Positions 46,611 through 58,644 of a stretch of DNA of 64,000 bases are shown piece after piece. Position 1 is the stretch's first letter, and every line of letters starts with the position of its first letter. Under the pieces are notes generated by a model, which did not search any database, had not been told where the DNA came from, and saw nothing but the letters and a program-made list of their open reading frames with translations. Made by a program: the position numbers and the translations under genes. Source of the stretch: Myxocyprinus asiaticus (lineage: Eukaryota > Chordata > Actinopteri > Cypriniformes > Catostomidae); contig NC_059363.1 in the NCBI RefSeq assembly GCF_019703515.2, forward strand, positions 2,850,317 through 2,914,316, read 5' to 3'.

Positions 46611-48654
46611 GTTGCTTACTACCCAAACTCAATAGAGTCCACTCCCAAGTCTCTGTGATATTCTGGTCTCTAGATATGACTTGGGTTCATACTCCATTGT
46701 AAGTCTAGGAGTTTTTGCAATTGTTTTATCATCCGCTGGATGTAAGTCATATGCCTGATTGCTTAGAAAAGTAATAGCACATTTCTCCTCAACAAGCCAT
46801 TTGAGGTATTATTCATGTCCGTAGCACAAACAGTGGAGTTAGGCACACAAGTTAGGTTTAGAGGTCTGTTTAAATCCCTACCCATAAGTATGAGCAATAT
46901 AGTGATGCTTGCGTTAGCAAACACCACTAATAATACGGTACACCGCTCAACCGCAAATTCTGCTAATTCCTTTTGTTGGTGTTGTTTTTTAAAAAGGTGA
47001 AACAGTTCATGGTCAGCATATGGTGAATTCACTGTAAGTCCATTAAGAATTACTCTGCGGATTATATTTAATCAGACCTTGGATGAGCCAGGGGACCGAT
47101 GCCATGTCCCTCTCATTAATAATTCACTAAATTTATAATAGCACAGACAGGACAGTGCAAATCTGCAAATTGAAGCCAGGGGAGCATTAATTTAACCCTT
47201 CATAAACACTAGCGATATTACAGTTGACTTAATGTGGATGTTATTACCACATGTTATTTAAAAACCTTGTCAAGTGAAAACTGGTAGGAAAAAGAAGACC
47301 AAATCCATTCTATTACAAGATCAGACAGATAACAAAGAGAGGGCGGGTGACGACTTAACACCCACCATTTGTTCTGACAATTATACCGTCATTGATCCAT
47401 TCAGCATGGCTTTGAACGATTACTCCCGCACCAGCATGCCCAATTAAATGACTGTGTGGTGTAGCGCATGTGTCTTTTAAGTGCTCCATTAGAAAAAGGC
47501 TTACACCGAGTGAGCCCTGCATGCCAAATCTTTCATAAATGACTAGCTACTCTGCATTGATCCCACATAATGCCCAAGAATCTCATGGGAGATGAACAAA
47601 TAAAAGTAAGAATTAAAGTAGGTCACAAGAGTCGTGTCACATCCCATTTCAACACCAGTTTGGAAATCATTCGAACACAAACCAGCCATGGGACATGACC
47701 TATGTTATTGGCAAATGGACCAGACTAGGATTGCGAGGTATACTGTTACAAAGGTACCAACCATTTTAAAACACATTTGAGTATACCATAATTTTGCAAA
47801 TCATTTGGCAAAGTGCTGCTGTTCCACATAATTTGGCTGAATTAAGGAAAAGTTACCCTAATTAAATATATAATGAACAGGTGATATTGTTGAATTCTGC
47901 AATTGGTACAGATGTACCAGAGCTGTTATCGTTTGTTATCGAGCCAACTCTCTACCTCAAATAGAACAGGGATCTTTTCTCAAACAGTGTCTGGAATAGA
48001 AATGCACGCTTAGCGTCGCTGACAGTGCAAGACGGACTACCTGCGCAGCCGCTGGCATTAGTTTGATAAGCTGCGGTCTGGTAGCTGCAGCGGGCGGAAT
48101 AATTTATTGCGAGTTCCACTCCAAACTCATTCTGGGACACCTTTCTGCAAATGTGCTGACAAGTCAATCCTTTAGCGATGCATTACTCAAGCACTTTATC
48201 TTTTACCAGTAGCTCTCCTCTGAGTGAACAGCCATATTTTAAATGGCTCTGTCTCATCTAAAGGTGCGGATGCATCGGAATGGATGGTACACTTTCATGC
48301 TGAGCGTATATGATGCATTAATGCTCTATTGATTCTAGTGTGTCCTTGATGTGAATATTCAGCACGAAACTTCACTGTGGCACAACTGTGCGGGAGTTTC
48401 ATAGAGCGATCTTGTTGATAAGTCCAGGTCATTGACAGCTTTACAAAAATGTCCAGTTGTCCACAGTATCTGATGGACATGATATTCTGTGCACTTTAAA
48501 TAGCATTTGTGGTTTAAATGCCAACAGTATGTTCACATTGGCTAAATGAGTGCAAGCTCTTCTCTGGTATGGATTGACAAACCCTCTGCTGTTGATCAGC
48601 TTTAACCATGCGTTGGGTTTAATTAATCAAATTATGATGACTGATATAGATTAA
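46611..48654. other. Non-coding stretch, nothing identified
   Basis: No exon or clear repeat supported. Confidence 0.35.
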
Positions 48655-49545
48655 ATGTACTTAAAGGTACAGTACACCAAAAAAAAAAAAAAAAAAAGAA
48701 AAGAAAAAGAAGAATATTTTTTTTTTACTCAACTCATGTTTCCAAACCCCCATGACTTTCATTTTATTTATTGTTTGTTAGGCAGAAACAATTCACTTTT
48801 ATTGGATAGAGAAAAAATATGCAATGAAAATGAATGATGATTAACAAGGAATAGAATAAGAAAAATTAGCATTTTGAATTTCAGGGGCATTTTTGCACCA
48901 GACACCCATCTGTTGAAGAAATGCCCAGATGTAATGGCCGTTTAAGTGTCTCTCTTCACCATGCAGCTGGTACATTACACAAAGCATTTTTGCAATTTCT
49001 AACTTTCTAGCAAATTTGCTTATGACTAAAGAGGGAGCGCCAAGATATGAAAGGCGTCAAAACTTTAGATCGCTCTAACGTCACGTGCTTGCAATGTTAA
49101 CTGCTTTGTTAACAATATACTGCAGTTTTATTGTGTCACTCTCTTATGGAGATGTGGTATAATGTAATTTGCATGTCGAATTAAGGTTTATTCGTGCAGC
49201 TTCTTTGATACAAAATCAAGTTCATTGACTTAATTTGTTCATCTGTATCTTTTGGTTTAATAATTCGCAGCTGCTCTGAAAAGTGAATAAATAGTATGTG
49301 GGAATTTCCCGTGCTATGAATGTAGAAATTACGGGAATTATTCAAATTGTGCACAATACCCGCAATCCCATGCTGAATTTCAGGCTATGCTTGTGTTTCA
49401 AACCCACATGCTTTTAAAAAAAAAGATATTACACAATCTAATTATGTGTGTTCCTCAGGGAAAATAACAGAATACGGATTAGGAATATCATGACGATGAG
49501 TAAATGATGACAGAATTGTCATTTTCAGGTGAACTATCCTTCTAA
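48655..49545 (+). mobile_element. Diverged miniature transposon, GGATAGTTCACCC family, both ends
   Basis: The left end at 48658 reads TTAAAGGTACAGTACACC, then an A-run and CTCATGTTTCCAAACCCC. The right end at 49495-49545 reads GAGTAAATGATGACAGAATT, GTCATTTTCAGGTGAACTAT, CC. The 700 bases between are AT-rich and may include other insertions. Confidence 0.55.
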
Positions 49546-49644
49546 AGGGGATGTTCTTCACTTTCTTAAAATTGTATAGTTTCAAATTAAATATATCAAA
49601 CTATTATTTCAAAAGAGCTACACTGATATTTTATTTATTTATTT

Positions 49645-50717
49645 ACACACTGCTCTCTCCCACCTGGAAAAAAAGAACACTTATGTGAGAATGCTGTTTG
49701 TAGACTACAGTTCAGCATTCAACACCATAGTGCCCTCCAAGCTTGATGAGAAACTCCGGGCTCTGGGCTTAAACAGCTCGCTGTGCAGCTGGATCCTGGA
49801 CTTCCTGCCAAGCAGACACCAGGTGGTTAGAACGGGCAGCAACATCTCCTCATCACTGACCCTCAACACTGGAGCCCCGCAGGGCTGTGTTCTCAGCCCA
49901 CTCCTGTATGTCTTTGTGGCAACACACAGCTCCAATGTCATCATTAAGTTTGCTGATGACACGACGGTGGTAGGTCTGATCACTGACAATGATGAAACAG
50001 CCTACAGAGAGGAGGTGCACACTCTGACATGCTGGTGTCAGGAGCACAACCTCTCACTCAACGTCAGTAAGACAAAGGAGCTTGTGGTGGACTTCAGGAG
50101 AAAAGACAGAGAACACAGTCCCATCACCATCAATGGAGCACCAGTGGAGAGAGTCAGCAGCTTCAAGTTGCTGGGTGTCCACATCACTGAGGAACTCACA
50201 TGGTCCGTCCACAGTGAGGCCATTGTGAAGAAGGCTCATCAGTGCCTCTTCTTCCTGAGACGGCTGAGGAAGTTTGGAATGAACTACCACATCCTCACAC
50301 GGTTCTACACCAGCACTGTAGAGAGCATCCTGACTGGCTGCATCTCTGCCTGGTACGGCAACAGCACCGCCCACAACCGCCAAGCCCTGCAAAGGGTAGC
50401 AGACACATCATCGGAGGTGAGCTTCCCTCCCTCCAGGATATATATACCAGGCGGTGTGTGAAAAAAGCTCGGAGGATCATCAGAGACTCCAGCCACCCGA
50501 GCCATGGGCTGTTCTCACTGCTACCATCAGGCAGGCGGCATCGCAGCATCAGGACCCGCACCAGCCGACTTCATGTAAATCTCATGTTTATTGTAAATTG
50601 GTATATGTCTCATCACTGTCATGACTGCTATGTTGCTTGGAACTGCACCCAAGACTTTCACCCACTGTTGCACTTGTGTATATGGCTGTGTGACAATAAA
50701 GGGATTTGATTTGATTA
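49645..50717 (+). mobile_element. 5'-truncated non-LTR retrotransposon (Rex1/CR1-group-like LINE)
   Basis: Homology to LINE coding sequence starts near 49645 in the middle of the reverse transcriptase and ends at a 3' tail TGTGACAATAAAGGGATTTG, ATTTGATT at 50690-50717. The 5' truncation is typical of incomplete target-primed reverse transcription. It is a different family from the copy at 12655-15945. Confidence 0.88.
49685..50600 (+). pseudogene. LINE reverse transcriptase, C-terminal two thirds, frameshifted
   Basis: The palm domain is recognisable from motif A ([12 protein letters not shown]7) through [13 protein letters not shown] to the catalytic box FADD (residues 89-92), here intact. 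Between LLY and the FADD box several residues found in relatives are missing ([11 protein letters not shown]), a small in-frame deletion. The thumb region has [20 protein letters not shown] and [14 protein letters not shown]. Near 50395-50410 a frameshift moves the homology to another frame, where [19 protein letters not shown] and HGLFSLLPSGRRHRSIRTR continue. The normal C-terminus after this point is replaced by a stop-bounded read-through into the 3' UTR. It is non-functional. Confidence 0.88.
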
Positions 50718-51140
50718 TTTTTGTGATTGAGTAAATTCAGCAGAAAATTTGTAAAATAAATTAAAAACAATCTACATTTGTCCTAAATTCAAGCATGAAG
50801 AAATTAAAGCTCTACCTTATAAGAAAATATTACTTGTTTTGGTTTATTTTCAACGTGTCCTCAAGTATCAATCCCAAAGTAGAATAACCTTGTAATTAGC
50901 AGATATGAGTAAATTTAAAGGGTAAAAAAATGTCAAATCTTCTTATCTTTGCTATGAAATATGGAATAAAGTGAGGTTTCAACAATGTCTACCATGCAAG
51001 TAAGAATCTATAAAAGCTTTAAAATATAAAAAGCTATAAAATATGTTGAAAGCATAGCCCAGATTATTTTGTCTTGGAAGAATATGATGAGAAATTAGTT
51101 CATATTGAAATCTCTTTTGATTGCAGGTCAAATCTGTATA
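50718..51140. other. AT-rich non-coding stretch
   Basis: Nothing recognised. Confidence 0.35.
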
Positions 51141-51615
51141 GATTTTGAGACATTGTTTTTTTATGTTCTCCCATTTTCTCCCCAATTTGGAATGCCCAAT
51201 TCCCAATGCACTCTAAGTCCTCGTGGTGGCGTAGTGATTCGCCTCAATCCGGGTGGCGGAGGACGAATCTCAGTTGCCTCTGTGTCTGAGACCGTCAATC
51301 CGCGCATCTTATCACGTAGCTTGTTGAGTGTGTTACCGCGGAGACATAGCACATGTGAAGGCTTCACGCTATTCTCCGCGGCATCCACGAACAACTCACC
51401 ACGCGCCCCACCGAGAGAGAGAACCACATTATAGCGACCACGAGGAGGTTACCCCATGTGACTCTACCCTCCCTAGCAACCGGGCCAGTTTGGGTGCTTA
51501 GGAAGCCTGACTGGAGTCACTCAGCACGACCTGGATTCAAACTCGCAACTTCAGGGGTGGTAGCCAGCGTCTTTACTTGCTGAGCTACCCAGGCCCCGAT
51601 TTTGAGACATTGTTG
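51141..51615 (-). mobile_element. tRNA-derived SINE, full length, with 17-base target duplications
   Basis: The SINE is 51158-51598. GATTTTGAGACATTGTT flanks it on both sides (51141-51157 and 51599-51615). On the minus strand the head is GGGCCTGGGTAGCTCAGCAA with AGTAAAGACGC (A box) and GCGAGTTTGAATCC (B box). The body runs through GGTTGCTAGGGAGGGTAGAG and the tail through GGGAATTGGGCATTCC to GGGGAGAAAA. It should carry its own pol III promoter. Confidence 0.93.
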
Positions 51616-53049
51616 AGATCTCCTCTGAATCTCTAAAAAGAGATGCATGTAAGATTACTCAGGTCTTTTTCTCAGGAGAAACATCTGTGAAGCAGGATTT
51701 TCCATTTGCTCTCCATTTATTCTCTTTGCTGTCTAGCAGAAACAACTAAGAAATGACAGATATTTTTTATTTGTTTATCTTTCCTTTCGGTAGTGATCTT
51801 GGAGCATGTCCTAAAACTGAATTCTTTGGCAGTGATAATTATGAATATTTTATGAATATTTCTTTAAATAGTAATTGACACAGTTGCAGCTCCTTTTTGC
51901 ATTTGCCTTCGGAATTATGTGTTCAGTTATTTCTGATTTCTTTGATTAGAAATTCTAATAAAAGCAACTAAAAATGAACTTACTGTACACAGTACATTGA
52001 AACCACTTTTCCATATAGTGACTGTAAATTGTGTTGTCTCTACTGAGCATATTGGCTTATCATCGCCTCGGACTGAATCCTCTGCAACAAGAGCACTTTA
52101 CAGCACTAGAGGATGTACATTCAAAAGTGCTTCTTTTAGAAATCTTCCTTATTTCACTTCAAACAGATGTAATAGCGTGAGGCGAGTCCAGCAGAAATGA
52201 GAATATTGAGAGGGGAAATTATTTTGGGCTGGCTAACCCTCAAAAGGCAGGTTGTTATTTGTGAGATTCACCTCTGATCATTACGTGCAGAGAGCTCGAC
52301 ACGTTGCTTTATTTTAAGGGTAGAAAACAGGTAAAGCATGGCACACATTCTCAACTGGCACAGCGGTGATGCTTAATGAATCCAGCAGATCAATACCAGC
52401 ATCATATCACTGTGATATCACTGCGTATAACTGGAACAGAGCGTCATCTCTCACTAGAAAGACTTTGCAGTACATTCTGTCAGCCTGGCGGTCTTTTGAG
52501 CCTTTATGTGGTAAAATACAGTGCACAAAGTACACGGCTGTCATTCCAGGGGTCTTTGTTGGTGAAATGGTGTAAGGGGAAGCTGGAAATTAGTAATAGG
52601 AATTCTGATTAATCCCAGTGATTTTAATCTTTTTATTCGGTTCACCAAAATGATTTGTGAATTCACTTAACAGTTTACACATAGTATGTCCTTGCAACTT
52701 ATTCAGTAACCCCAAAACCAATTTAATTAGACACTCTACCTTTCAGTGCAAACATGGCTTTTTTTTTCCTGTGTAAATTAGGCCTTTACATAAAAATGAA
52801 ATTAGGCCAATTGTGTCTTATTTACAAAAGTCAGCACTATTTGCCAGGCACAATAAATATTGCCCCTTAATTTTGCAAAAAGTTTAGCTCAAAAGATTTA
52901 ATAAAAAATGTAAAAAGATTTAAAATAACACAATTTTTGTCTCTTTAAAAGAGAGATTTTGTAGTGATCATGGAAGTCGGATGTTATACATTACTCATAG
53001 GAGTTATTCTCATGAAACTTGTCAAGACAATTCCTGGTCCAATTTTATT

Positions 53050-53540
53050 CTAAAATAAAAAATAAACAAATAAGAAATTATAATTTACATGTAGAAAATG
53101 AGGGCTATTTTTAGGCCCATTATTATTATTATTATTTTAACATTATTTAAATAATTGTGCCATTTTATTCATGACAGTAATGCACATTTAGCCCTGAATT
53201 TCATTACTGCAATGCAGAAAAAGATGGTCATTATGATATTCTCATTACTGCAAAGTGAAAAACAAAAAAGTACTTTAATTTTAAAGTATTAAACAATTAA
53301 TAGGCAGTATTATGTACTATGTACTGAATAGCTGTCCTATGCATAATGGTGATTTTTCAGTGATTTTCATTTTAAAAATCATTGTACAACAGTACCTTTT
53401 TACTGTCATACTGTATAGGGTAATAAAATCATCATTGAAAGCATTGGCACTAGTTAAAGTAAAATGTCTGGCATCTTACGGTAATGAGAAATAGGGGGTA
53501 AAATGTTCTTAAGTGACCTGAAATTAATGTCACAATGCAA
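53050..53540. repeat. AT-rich dispersed repeat, copy 2
   Basis: Words such as TTCATTACTGCAATGCA and TTAATGTCACAATGCAAAA match, in inverted orientation, the region 26090-26930. An ATT microsatellite is at 53119-53137. Confidence 0.4.
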
Positions 53541-53542
53541 AA

Positions 53543-53612
<70 letters not shown>

Positions 53613-53635
53613 TATTTTTTTATTTTTTTTTTTAT
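53541..53635. repeat. A-run, (TA)n, T-run compound microsatellite
   Basis: About 22 A, then about 24 TA dinucleotides, then T-rich DNA. The whole block is close to self-complementary. Confidence 0.9.
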
Positions 53636-54349
53636 GGAAAAACCTAATTTCATATTTTTCTTGTATTGATTTAGGGTTAAATATCACTAGGACATTTTCT
53701 TCACAGGTTTCGTGAGAATCACCTACAGGGAATTGTGTTCAGCACAATGTTTTTTTTTTTTGGTTTTTTTTTTCTGATTGCATATTTCCTTTTAATGAAG
53801 GCAGGAAAAAGCAATGAAAGCAGTCACATGCTTTGCATAGGAGGAACTTATGAGGAAGTAAACAAAGATACATTCGAAAACAAACGTTTAAATCTCAACT
53901 TTAGCGAATGGAGGACTGAATGTTTGCCTGCATGGTGGGCCGACACAATTTAAGAAGTGTGTGTTTGTTTGTGTGTGTGTTCTTTATTTCCACGAGCAGG
54001 AAGGTGTTTACTTGGAGAGAATCCCACCGAGACCGACATTGCCAGGCTTCTCGAGTGAGAAACTGAAAATCCACTTTCTACTCCGTCAGTCACTTCACCT
54101 GCGGTCAGAGATGGGGCAGTGGGGAGGTCATGGACAAAGTGCAAGTGGCAGTCTAGCAACCCACCACCAGAATGATTGCTGTTTCTGGAGGGAGTGTTTC
54201 TACAGCAGTAGAAACTACAGTCTCTTTTCTACTGTCTTTTCTACTGTGTAAATGATCTCCGTTTGGTGAGTTCAGTGTCCACTTTCAACAACTTGCCAAC
54301 GGAGAAAGAGAAAATGGCCTTGTGTCTTTGTTGTTGAGTGAAATTCTTG

Positions 54350-54480
54350 TCTCATGTAGTCAGACTTTTTACATTGCCATAAAAATCTGGTCAACATTGC
54401 AGCTTATTCTAGCCAAGAACTGCATAAATTAGACAGGAAGAGGTTGGCTGACCGACATAAAATGGCCAAAAGGGCAAAAG
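54350..54480 (+). repeat. Dispersed repeat of unknown family, copy C
   Basis: CCATAAAAATCTGGTCAACA, GCAGCTTATTCTAGCCAAGA and TTAGACAGGAAGAG match parts of the copies at 24970 and 31905. Confidence 0.45.
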
Positions 54481-54994
54481 CAAATATACATATATCAAAA
54501 CTGACCCTATTTACATTCTAAATACATGTTCATGGTCTTATTGTGACTCAGCAGTAAATGTTAGAGCAACGCAATTATTCACAATCGCAATAAAATTGTA
54601 AAATGAGCATCTGCAAGTTCACATCTTTTGCACACTGACAAGATCTCACCAATCAGAATGCAGTGCATACAAAAGGTATCAGTGAGAGAACAGAATGGAA
54701 ATCAGGAAGGTGAATAAAGAAAAACTAAAGGGCACAAAGAAATAACCAATGCTATCATCTTTCGTTTATGCAAAGATACACTGAAATGCATTTTTTTGAA
54801 TATAAGGAAAAACATTTTTTTTTTATTTTTATTTTTTTTTTACATTTTGCACAGCCAGTGTGTTATACCAAAAAAAAAAAAAAGAAAGAAAGAAATACAA
54901 TAAATTGCCTTAGTATCTTTCATTAACTAATAACTTACTTCACACACTTTTGGTTAATATCATTATAAACCAATGGCGAAATAGTTATTTTGCA
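54481..54994. other. AT-rich non-coding stretch with A- and T-runs
   Basis: T-rich run at 54816-54842 and A-run at 54870-54892; nothing else recognised. Confidence 0.4.
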
Positions 54995-56305
54995 TTACAT
55001 TTATTCATTTGGCAGATGCTTTTATCCAAAGCGACTTACAAAAGAGGAAAACATAAGCGAATCATCTTAAGGAGACAGTGGTACAAAAAGTGCCGTATTA
55101 CAAAGTATCACTAGCATCAGAATAGTATTCAAAACAGAATAAAGTGCAACAGGAATTTTTTTTTTTTTTTTTTTTTTAATGACTGGTTAAGTGCTCATGG
55201 AAAAGATGTGTTTTTAGTCATTTTTTGAAGACAGAAAGTGAGTCAGCTTCACGGATGGAGTTGGGAAGGTCGTTCCACCAACGTGGTATGATGAAGCCGA
55301 AAGTCCGGGAAAGTGTTTTGGTGCCTCTTTGTGTTGGTACAACAAGGCGACGTTCCTTAGCCGACCGCAGGCTTCTAGTGGGCGCGTAGCTCTGCATAAA
55401 TGATTTTAGGTATGCTGGAGCAGACTCAGTGACTGTTCTGTATGCCAGCATCAGAGCCTTGAATTTGATACGTGCATCAACCGGCAGCCAGTGGAGAGAG
55501 ACGAGTGGTGTAACATGCGCTCTCTTTGGTTCATTAAAGACCAGATGTGCTGCTGCATTCTGGATCATTTGCAGGGGTCTAATTGCACATGCAGGGAGGC
55601 CTGCAATGAGAGCGTTACAGTAGTCCAGTCTAGTTATGACAAGTGACTGGACAAGCAATTGTGTGTCATGTTCAGAGAGGAAGGGTCTTATCTTCCTGAT
55701 ACTGTAGAGTGTAAATCTACATGATCTTGCGGTCTTTGAGATGTGGTCTGTGAAATTTAGTCTGTTGTCGATGGTTACCCCTAGATTTCTGACAGATTTG
55801 GAAGGCGTTACTGTAGTTGCACCCAGCTGCACGGTGAGGTTGTGTTCAACAGCAGGGTTGGCTGGAAAGACAAGGAGTTCAGTCTTGGCTGGGTTGAGTT
55901 GCAGGTGGTGTTCCTTCATCCAGGCCGATATGTCTGCCATGCAGGCAGAAATTCGAGCAGTCACTGTGGTGTCGTTGGGCTTGAAAGACAAATAGAGTTG
56001 CATGTCATCAGCGTAGCAGTGGTAAGAGAAACCATGTGCCTGAATGATGGGTCCCAGTGATGCTGTGTATATAGAGAAGAGAAGTGGCCCAAGCACTGAT
56101 CCCTGAGGTACCCCAGTAAGTAGCTGATGTGGCTTGGATACCTCACCTCTCCAGGCTACCTTGAAGGACCTACCTGAGAGATAGGAGTTAAACCAGTCAA
56201 GCACAATTCCTGTGATGCCCAGCGAGGGTAGAGAGTAAGATCTAATGGTTGACTGTGTCAAAGGCTGCAGAAAGGACCAGCAGAATCAGGACTTTAAAGC
56301 ACTCT
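54995..56305 (-). mobile_element. 5'-truncated L2-type LINE
   Basis: On the minus strand it runs from the middle of the reverse transcriptase to the 3' tail at 54995-55045, whose reverse complement reads GTAAGTCGCTTTGGATAAAA, GCATCTGCCAAATG. This is the same tail as in the SINE at 36150. A T-run at 55156-55179 interrupts the 3' part. Homology stops near 56305, so most of the 5' half is missing. Confidence 0.9.
55218..56305 (-). pseudogene. L2-type LINE reverse transcriptase, C-terminal part
   Basis: The palm and thumb of the polymerase are present: LDWFNSYLSGRSFKVAWRGE, GVPQGSVLGPLLFSIYTASL, and the catalytic YADD box (residues 83-86, GFSYHCYADDMQLYLSF). Then come VRNLGVTIDNRLNFTDHISK, VQSLVITRLDYCNALIAGLP and HWLPVDARIKFKALMLAYR, all usual for the L2 clade. 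Upstream of the long frame, 56305-56250 still encodes motif A (LSAAFDTVNH), followed by a TAG stop and a frameshift into the 347-codon frame. The catalytic residues seen are intact, but truncation, stop and frameshift make it dead. Confidence 0.92.
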
Positions 56306-56384
56306 TTCTTATATCTTCATAATCCTCATAATGTTTAAAATTTTAAAATTCATAATTATTTTTAAGTCAGCATGAAATCAGAAT

Positions 56385-56748
56385 GGACCCTATTTATTTA
56401 TTTATCCCCTTTTCTCCCCAATTTGGGTTGCCCAATTCCCAATGTGCTCTAAGTCCTCAATCTGGGTGGTGGAGTACGAATCTCAGTTGCCTCAGTGTCT
56501 GAGACCGTCAATCCACGCATCTATCATGTGGCTTGTTGAGCACGTTACCGCGGAGACATAGCCCGTGTGGAGGCTTCACACTATTCTCCGCGGCATCCAC
56601 ACACAACTCACCATGCTCCCCAGCAAGAGTGAGAACCACCATATATTATATAGCGACCACAAGGAGGTTAACCCAACATGACTCTACCCACCCTAGCAAC
56701 CGGGCCAATTGGTTGCTTAGGAAGCCTGACTGGGGACCCTATTTATTT
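56385..56748 (-). mobile_element. tRNA-derived SINE lacking its promoter head, with 15-base target duplications
   Basis: The SINE is 56400-56733. GGACCCTATTTATTT flanks it on both sides (56385-56399 and 56734-56748). The tail side has CCCCTTTTCTCCCCAATTTG and the body GGTTGCTTAGGAAGCCTGAC. Homology ends where the tRNA-like head should begin, so it was 5'-truncated on insertion. Confidence 0.9.
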
Positions 56749-56929
56749 TATTAATGCATATTACTGGTCTATTGTGAATAATTCATCCATTAACTTTTTG
56801 CTATTTTATAAAAAAATTAGATCAAAATGTCATAACTTGCCCTTCTGGTGATATAACTGACTCTTCTCTGCTGACATATGTAAGTGCTAGTCAGCTTTAA
56901 CCCCGCCCTTTCAAGAGTCCGTCATGTAA

Positions 56930-57402
56930 ACAAACCTGGCTTCAGGGGGTGGCCTGGGTAGCTCAGTGGTAAAAGATGCTGGCTACCACCCCTGGAGTTC
57001 GCTAGCTCAAATCCCAGGGTGTGCTTAGTGACTCCAGCCAGGTCTCCTAAGCAACCAAATTGCCCGGTTGCTAGGGAGGGTAGAGTCACATGGGGTAACC
57101 TCCTCGTGGTCGCTATAATGTGGTTCATTGTCGGTGTGGTGTGTTGAGCGCGGATGCCGCAGAGAATAGCGTGAAGCCTCCATATGTCTCTGTGGCAACG
57201 CGCTCAACAAGCCACGTGATGAGATGCACGGTTGATGTTCTCAGATGCAGAGGCAACTGGGATTCATCCTCCGCTACCCGTATTGAGGCGAATCACTACG
57301 CGACCACGAAGACTTAAAAAAGCACACTGGGAATTGGGCATTCCAAATTGGGTGAAAAAGGGGAAAAATCCACAAAAAAAAAAAAAAACACAAACCTGGC
57401 TT
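56930..57402 (+). mobile_element. tRNA-derived SINE, full length, with target duplications
   Basis: The SINE is about 56943-57389. ACAAACCTGGCTT flanks it (56930-56942 and 57390-57402). The head GGTAGCTCAGTGGTAAAAGA is an A box; the B-box region is CTAGCTCAAATCCC. The body has GGTTGCTAGGGAGGGTAGAG and the tail ends in a 15-base A-run. Confidence 0.93.
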
Positions 57403-58150
57403 TAGAGTAACTAATGCAGAAATGAAGAGCTGTTTTTTCAGCTGTTTCCCTAACAAAACCTTGTTCCCTACCCCAAACTACCTTGGTTATGGGCCCTCTG
57501 ACTTGAATTCACATTTTGAGGAAGGAAAAACTGCAAATTTGCGGTTGTGTTTGAGGCATTTAATACTTGAATGCTTCCAGAGGTGATCGCTTCAGAGTGG
57601 AGAAAGTGGCTGGAGTTTATTCATATTTTTTAGCGTATATTTTAGAGATCCATATTTTAAATTTAGTGTATTGTGATTCAAAACATTGTAATATTGTGAT
57701 CTTTTACTCGCTTGTTTCTCAATGGCTACAGCCTCGTCGTAAGCAAAAACCAGGATGTGCTGTGTGCGTTTATGGGCTGGTTATGTATTAATATTGTCGG
57801 TTAGATTATTAGTGTGTTGAAATCGCTGCCACAGCAGCATGGTTGAAGGGGTTTGTGTGTGTCTAAACTCAAGTCCCCCACGCCCTGCATTTTTTTCTTG
57901 TTTTATAAGCCATTTCACTCCGAAATACATAACAATAAGGAAATAAAATCGGTCGTAACTTCCGTTTCATGCCAACGTTAATGGATAAAATCAAGTCCCA
58001 CCCCCTACATTTTCTTTTCTTGTTGAATATCTTGGAAATATATATCACATGTACAGAAGTAAAATGGGTTGTGTTATTTCCTGTTGACTTGAAAGATATA
58101 TTTTTAAAAGATAAACCATTTTCTTTATCTATCTTTCAAAAATTCAATGC
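57403..58150. other. Non-coding stretch, nothing identified
   Basis: No exon or clear repeat supported. Confidence 0.35.
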
Positions 58151-58424
58151 CCAACCTGGTCTCATCCTATACTTCACCTTACTATACCCACATTTTTACT
58201 AAATGACTTTTATGGGGCAGTTTCCTTGTGAAATGTCCACTATGGCGCTACAACAATGAACTTTATTCACTTTCACACAGATCTTAAGTAAAACGGTAGA
58301 TTTATTAGTTCATTAACATTTACTTAACACAATGTTATCTAAAGATATCTATAACATTTTTAACTTTTAACATTTGCATTACATAACCAACTACATTTAC
58401 AAGCTTGTCTAAACAGGATGAAAT

Positions 58425-58497
58425 TGCGTGATAGCTCAAATGATAAAGTGTTGGACTTGTGATGTAAAGGACCGGGGTATGAGTCCTGAAGAGCACG
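58425..58497 (+). other. tRNA-like sequence inside copy 2
   Basis: It corresponds base for base in layout to 34496-34570: TGCGTGATAGCTCAAATGAT (A-box region), an anticodon-like segment TTGGACTTGTGATGTAA, and GGGTATGAGTCC, which matches the B box GGTTCGANTCC with two changes. The end GCACGG pairs partly with TGCGTG. Confidence 0.5.
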
Positions 58498-58644
58498 GGA
58501 GCCGAAAGTGTCAAAATGACGTTGTTGCTTCATCAATTGTGTTTTTCATTTGCTTTTTATAACACTATTGGTTAGGTTTAAGGTTTGGGATAGGGTGGTC
58601 AGTTTTGTTGATTTAAAACTCAATAGACCATTAAATGAATAGGA

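Larger units (their letters stand above)
51616..54345. other. Non-coding stretch with AT-rich repeats
   Basis: No exon supported. It includes the AT-rich repeat at 53050-53540 and the homopolymer block at 53541-53635, and T-runs at 53749-53772. Confidence 0.4.
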
